Source of the DNA: Betaproteobacteria bacterium
GTDB taxonomy: Bacteria > Pseudomonadota > Gammaproteobacteria > Burkholderiales > UBA9220
Assembly: GCA_003519965.1 (NCBI GenBank)
Contig: DOVS01000327.1
Span: 1 to 8,474 of the forward strand
Length of the DNA: 8,474 bases
Direction of reading: 5' to 3'
Shown piece by piece: positions 5,981 to 8,474 of this stretch. Within the stretch, counting starts at the first letter, position 1, and the number at the start of each line of letters is the position of its first letter. The translations under genes were made by a program, and so were the position numbers. The notes beneath the pieces were generated by a model. The model was not told the DNA's origin. It saw only the letters and a program-made list of their open reading frames with translations, and did not search any database.

Positions 5981-8474
5981 CTATTCATCAATCTCGGATT
6001 CATCGCTCTCGGTCTCCACGATTCGTTGCAAACCGGCGAGCTGCTCATTCTTATCCAGAGCGATCAAGGTCACGCCCTGCGTCGCCCGGCCCATTTCGCG
6101 AATTTCCTTGACCCGAGTGCGGATCATCACGCCCCCCGTGGTAATCAGCATAATCTCGTCCTCGGCGCTAGCCAGGGTCGCCGCGATCACCTTCCCGTTG
6201 CGCTCGGTGGTCTGAATCGCCGCCACGCCTTGGGTTCCGCGGCCATGCCGAGAGTATTCTTTAATCGGCGTGCGCTTGCCATAGCCATTCGCGGTCGCGG
6301 TCAACACCGACTGATTCTCGTCCTCCGCCACCAACAGGGCGATGACCCGCTGTCCCTTGCCCAAGCGCATGCCCCGCACGCCCCGCGCACCCCGGCCCGT
6401 CGGCCGCACGTCCGTTTCGCTGAAGCGCACCGCCTTGCCGCCGTCGGAAAACAGCATCACGTCATGGGCGCCGTTGGTAATCGCCACGCCCACCAGATAA
6501 TCGCCCGCGTCCAACCCCACGGCGATAATACCGCTGGCGCGAGGGCGGGAGAAATCCGATAACGGTGTTTTCTTCACCACCCCATGGGCGGTTGCCATGA
6601 ATACGTAGCGGTTGTCGTCAAACTGTTTCACCGGCAACACCGCGTTGATCTTTTCGCCCTCGTTAATCTGCAACAGATTGACAATGGGTTTGCCCCGGCT
6701 ACCCCGGCTGCCTTTCGGCAACTCGTAAACCTTCAACCAATAGCCTTGGCCCCGGCTGGAGAAAGACAAAATATAATCATGGGTATTGGCGATAAACAGC
6801 TGGTCGATTACATCGTCTTCTTTTGTCGCCGCGGCTTGCTTACCGCGCCCGCCGCGTTTTTGCGCCCGGTAATCGTCAAGCGGCTGGGCCTTGATATAAC
6901 CGGTGCGGGAGAGCGTCACCACCATTTCCGCCGGCGTAATCAAGTCCTCGATGCCGATATCCTGCGCCTGAGCGACAATCTCGCTGCGCCGCTTATCGCC
7001 GAACTGCCGCTTCACCGCGTCCAGCTCCTCGCCGATCATCCCGGTAACCCGCGCCGGCTGCGCCAGAATATCCAGCAAATCGGCGATTTTGTTCATGATC
7101 TCCCGATATTCCGCGACGATTTTTTCCCGCTCCAAGCCGGTCAACCGCTGCAAACGCAGCTCCAGGATCGCCTGCGCCTGAGCGTCGGACAAATGGTAAC
7201 CGTCATGCTGCAAGCCGAACGCCGCCGACAGCCCATCCGGCCGGGACGCCTCGCCCTGCTGCAAACGCTGCAACATCTCCTCCACCAAGGAAGAGCGCCA
7301 TATCCGCGCAATCAACTGCTGCTTCGCCACCGCCGGCGACTCCGCCGCCCGAATGAGCGCAATCACCTCGTCCACGTTAGACAGCGCGACCGCCAAACCC
7401 TCCAACACATGACCGCGCTCGCGCGCCTTACGCAATTCAAACACCGTGCGCCGCACCACCACCTCGCGCCGGTGGCGCAAATACGCCTCTAATATCTGCT
7501 TAAGGTTAAGCAAACGCGGCTGACCGTCCACCAGCGCCACCATATTCATGCCGAAGGTGTCTTGCATCTGCGTTTCTTTATACAGATTATTCAACACCAC
7601 TTCCGGCATTTCGCCTCGTTTCAGCTCGATGACCACCCGCATGCCGGACTTATCCGACTCGTCGCGCAAGTCGGAAATTCCGTCAATTTTCTTATCGCGC
7701 ACCAACTCGCCGATGCGCGTCAGAAGACTCGCCTTATTCACCTGATAAGGCAGCTCGTCGATAATAATCGCCTCGCGGCCGCCCGTGTCGATTCCCTCGA
7801 AATGCGTCCGGGCGCGCATGACGCACCGGCCGCGGCCGGTGCGGTAACCTTCCGTCACCCCGGCAAGGCCGTAAATAAAACCGGCGGTGGGAAAATCCGG
7901 CGCGGGAACAATCTCGATCAGCGCATCGAGCGTAGTGTCCGGCCGATGTAACAACGCCAGACAGGCATCCACCACCTCGTTCAAATTATGCGGCGGAATA
8001 TTAGTCGCCATCCCCACGGCAATGCCGGAAGAACCGTTAATCAGCAAATTGGGGATTTTGGCCGGCAACACCAGGGGTTCATTCTCGGAACCGTCGTAAT
8101 TCGGACCGAAATCCACGGTTTCCTTATCGAGGTCCGCCAGCAATTCGTGAGCGATCTTCGCCATGCGGATTTCGGTGTAGCGCATGGCCGCCGCGTTATC
8201 GCCGTCCACCGAGCCGAAATTTCCTTGTCCGTCCACCAACGGATAGCGCAAGCTGAAATGCTGCGCCATGCGCACAATCGTATCGTAAACCGCCGTATCG
8301 CCGTGCGGATGATATTTACCGATGACATCGCCGACGATGCGCGCCGACTTCTTATAGGCCTTATTCCAGTCGTTCCCCAGTTCGTGCATGGCGAACAACG
8401 CCCGGCGATGCACCGGCTTCAATCCATCCCGCACATCGGGCAAGGCGCGCCCGACGATCACGCTCATCGCGTAA
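5981..8474 (-). CDS. gyrA: DNA gyrase subunit A, 5' end outside the window
   Basis: GyrA cuts and rejoins DNA in the GyrA2GyrB2 gyrase that introduces negative supercoils. The frame runs open through position 8474. The residues Tyr-Ala before the internal ATG at 8467 belong to the family motif [17 protein letters not shown], so that ATG is not the start; about 23 N-terminal residues lie outside. Counting from that Met (E. coli residue 26) I see [23 protein letters not shown] with Thr58 and Asp62 at the quinolone positions 83 and 87, and the catalytic Tyr97 (E. coli Tyr122) in RYTEIR. The coiled-coil/tower region, the GyrA box QKRGGRG (about 535-541) and the beta-pinwheel C-terminal domain follow, ending in an acidic tail ([11 protein letters not shown]). 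About 853 residues in total would be normal. The GyrA box separates it from ParC. No intein or frameshift is seen. Confidence 0.98.
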   Translation of the reverse strand, partial: YAMSVIVGRALPDVRDGLKPVHRRALFAMHELGNDWNKAYKKSARIVGDVIGKYHPHGDTAVYDTIVRMAQHFSLRYPLVDGQGNFGSVDGDNAAAMRYTEIRMAKIAHELLADLDKETVDFGPNYDGSENEPLVLPAKIPNLLINGSSGIAVGMATNIPPHNLNEVVDACLALLHRPDTTLDALIEIVPAPDFPTAGFIYGLAGVTEGYRTGRGRCVMRARTHFEGIDTGGREAIIIDELPYQVNKASLLTRIGELVRDKKIDGISDLRDESDKSGMRVVIELKRGEMPEVVLNNLYKETQMQDTFGMNMVALVDGQPRLLNLKQILEAYLRHRREVVVRRTVFELRKARERGHVLEGLAVALSNVDEVIALIRAAESPAVAKQQLIARIWRSSLVEEMLQRLQQGEASRPDGLSAAFGLQHDGYHLSDAQAQAILELRLQRLTGLEREKIVAEYREIMNKIADLLDILAQPARVTGMIGEELDAVKRQFGDKRRSEIVAQAQDIGIEDLITPAEMVVTLSRTGYIKAQPLDDYRAQKRGGRGKQAAATKEDDVIDQLFIANTHDYILSFSSRGQGYWLKVYELPKGSRGSRGKPIVNLLQINEGEKINAVLPVKQFDDNRYVFMATAHGVVKKTPLSDFSRPRASGIIAVGLDAGDYLVGVAITNGAHDVMLFSDGGKAVRFSETDVRPTGRGARGVRGMRLGKGQRVIALLVAEDENQSVLTATANGYGKRTPIKEYSRHGRGTQGVAAIQTTERNGKVIAATLASAEDEIMLITTGGVMIRTRVKEIREMGRATQGVTLIALDKNEQLAGLQRIVETESDESEIDE
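7822..7843. repeat. 22-bp perfect palindrome inside gyrA
   Basis: A fully self-complementary, GC-rich 22-base segment is centred between 7832 and 7833. It lies in the codons for the conserved gyrA segment RTGRGRC. Conserved Gly/Arg codons in a GC-rich genome probably explain most of it, so no function is claimed. Confidence 0.5.

Noticed and set aside
6584..7492. 302-codon open frame on the plus strand opposite gyrA
   Set aside because: Its translation is low in complexity (many His, Arg, Gln, Leu) with no family motif, and gyrA on the other strand is full of conserved motifs. It is a GC-driven antisense shadow.
7822..7843. 22-bp palindrome as a protein binding site or recombination site
   Set aside because: It sits in codons for a conserved Gly/Arg-rich gyrA segment, where GC-rich codon choice alone yields near-palindromes; no second copy was noticed.
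1..8474. Novel defence, mobile or biosynthetic system
   Set aside because: All confidently identified genes are conserved housekeeping enzymes with intact motifs. No transposase, integrase, tRNA, repeat array or foreign-looking segment is visible.

Overview
The window is an 8.5 kb piece of a proteobacterial chromosome, GC-rich (roughly 60 % by eye). Every gene reads on the minus strand, so transcription runs from high to low coordinates. In that direction the order is gyrA (5' end outside the window), serC, a collapsed serA relic, pheA, hisC, an aroF-type DAHP synthase, tyrA and aroA (3' end outside the window). The gyrA-serC-pheA-hisC-tyrA-aroA backbone is the classical 'aromatic supraoperon' layout of Gamma- and Betaproteobacteria. 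A DAHP synthase inside it and a separate (unfused) tyrA and aroA point away from Pseudomonas. I favour a gammaproteobacterium of the sulfur-oxidiser or methanotroph type, with a betaproteobacterium possible; this placement is inference.

Layout: 8474-5981 encodes the DNA gyrase A subunit. The 59-nt gap 5980-5922 holds a perfect 10-bp stem-loop directly abutting the serC ribosome binding site. serC (5921-4839) is followed by a 102-codon reading frame (4846-4538) that looks like the first ~60 and last ~40 residues of 3-phosphoglycerate dehydrogenase joined in frame. Next are pheA (4518-3454), hisC (3404-2304), aroF (2307-1291), tyrA (1274-390) and the start of aroA (393-1). Junctions are tight: 4-nt ATGA overlaps at hisC/aroF and tyrA/aroA, an 8-nt overlap at serC/relic, and gaps of 16-59 nt elsewhere. 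The set reads as one co-transcribed unit.

Together the genes cover the first committed step of aromatic synthesis (DAHP synthase), the EPSP step (AroA), both branches from chorismate to phenylalanine and tyrosine (PheA, TyrA) and an aminotransferase (HisC) able in many bacteria to make the final transaminations. SerC belongs to the serine/pyridoxal pathway. The relic suggests the operon once carried the consecutive pair serA-serC.

The least ordinary item is the serA relic. There is no mobile element, CRISPR array, RNA gene or evident novel system; apart from the relic and the gyrA-serC hairpin, this is a conserved housekeeping region.
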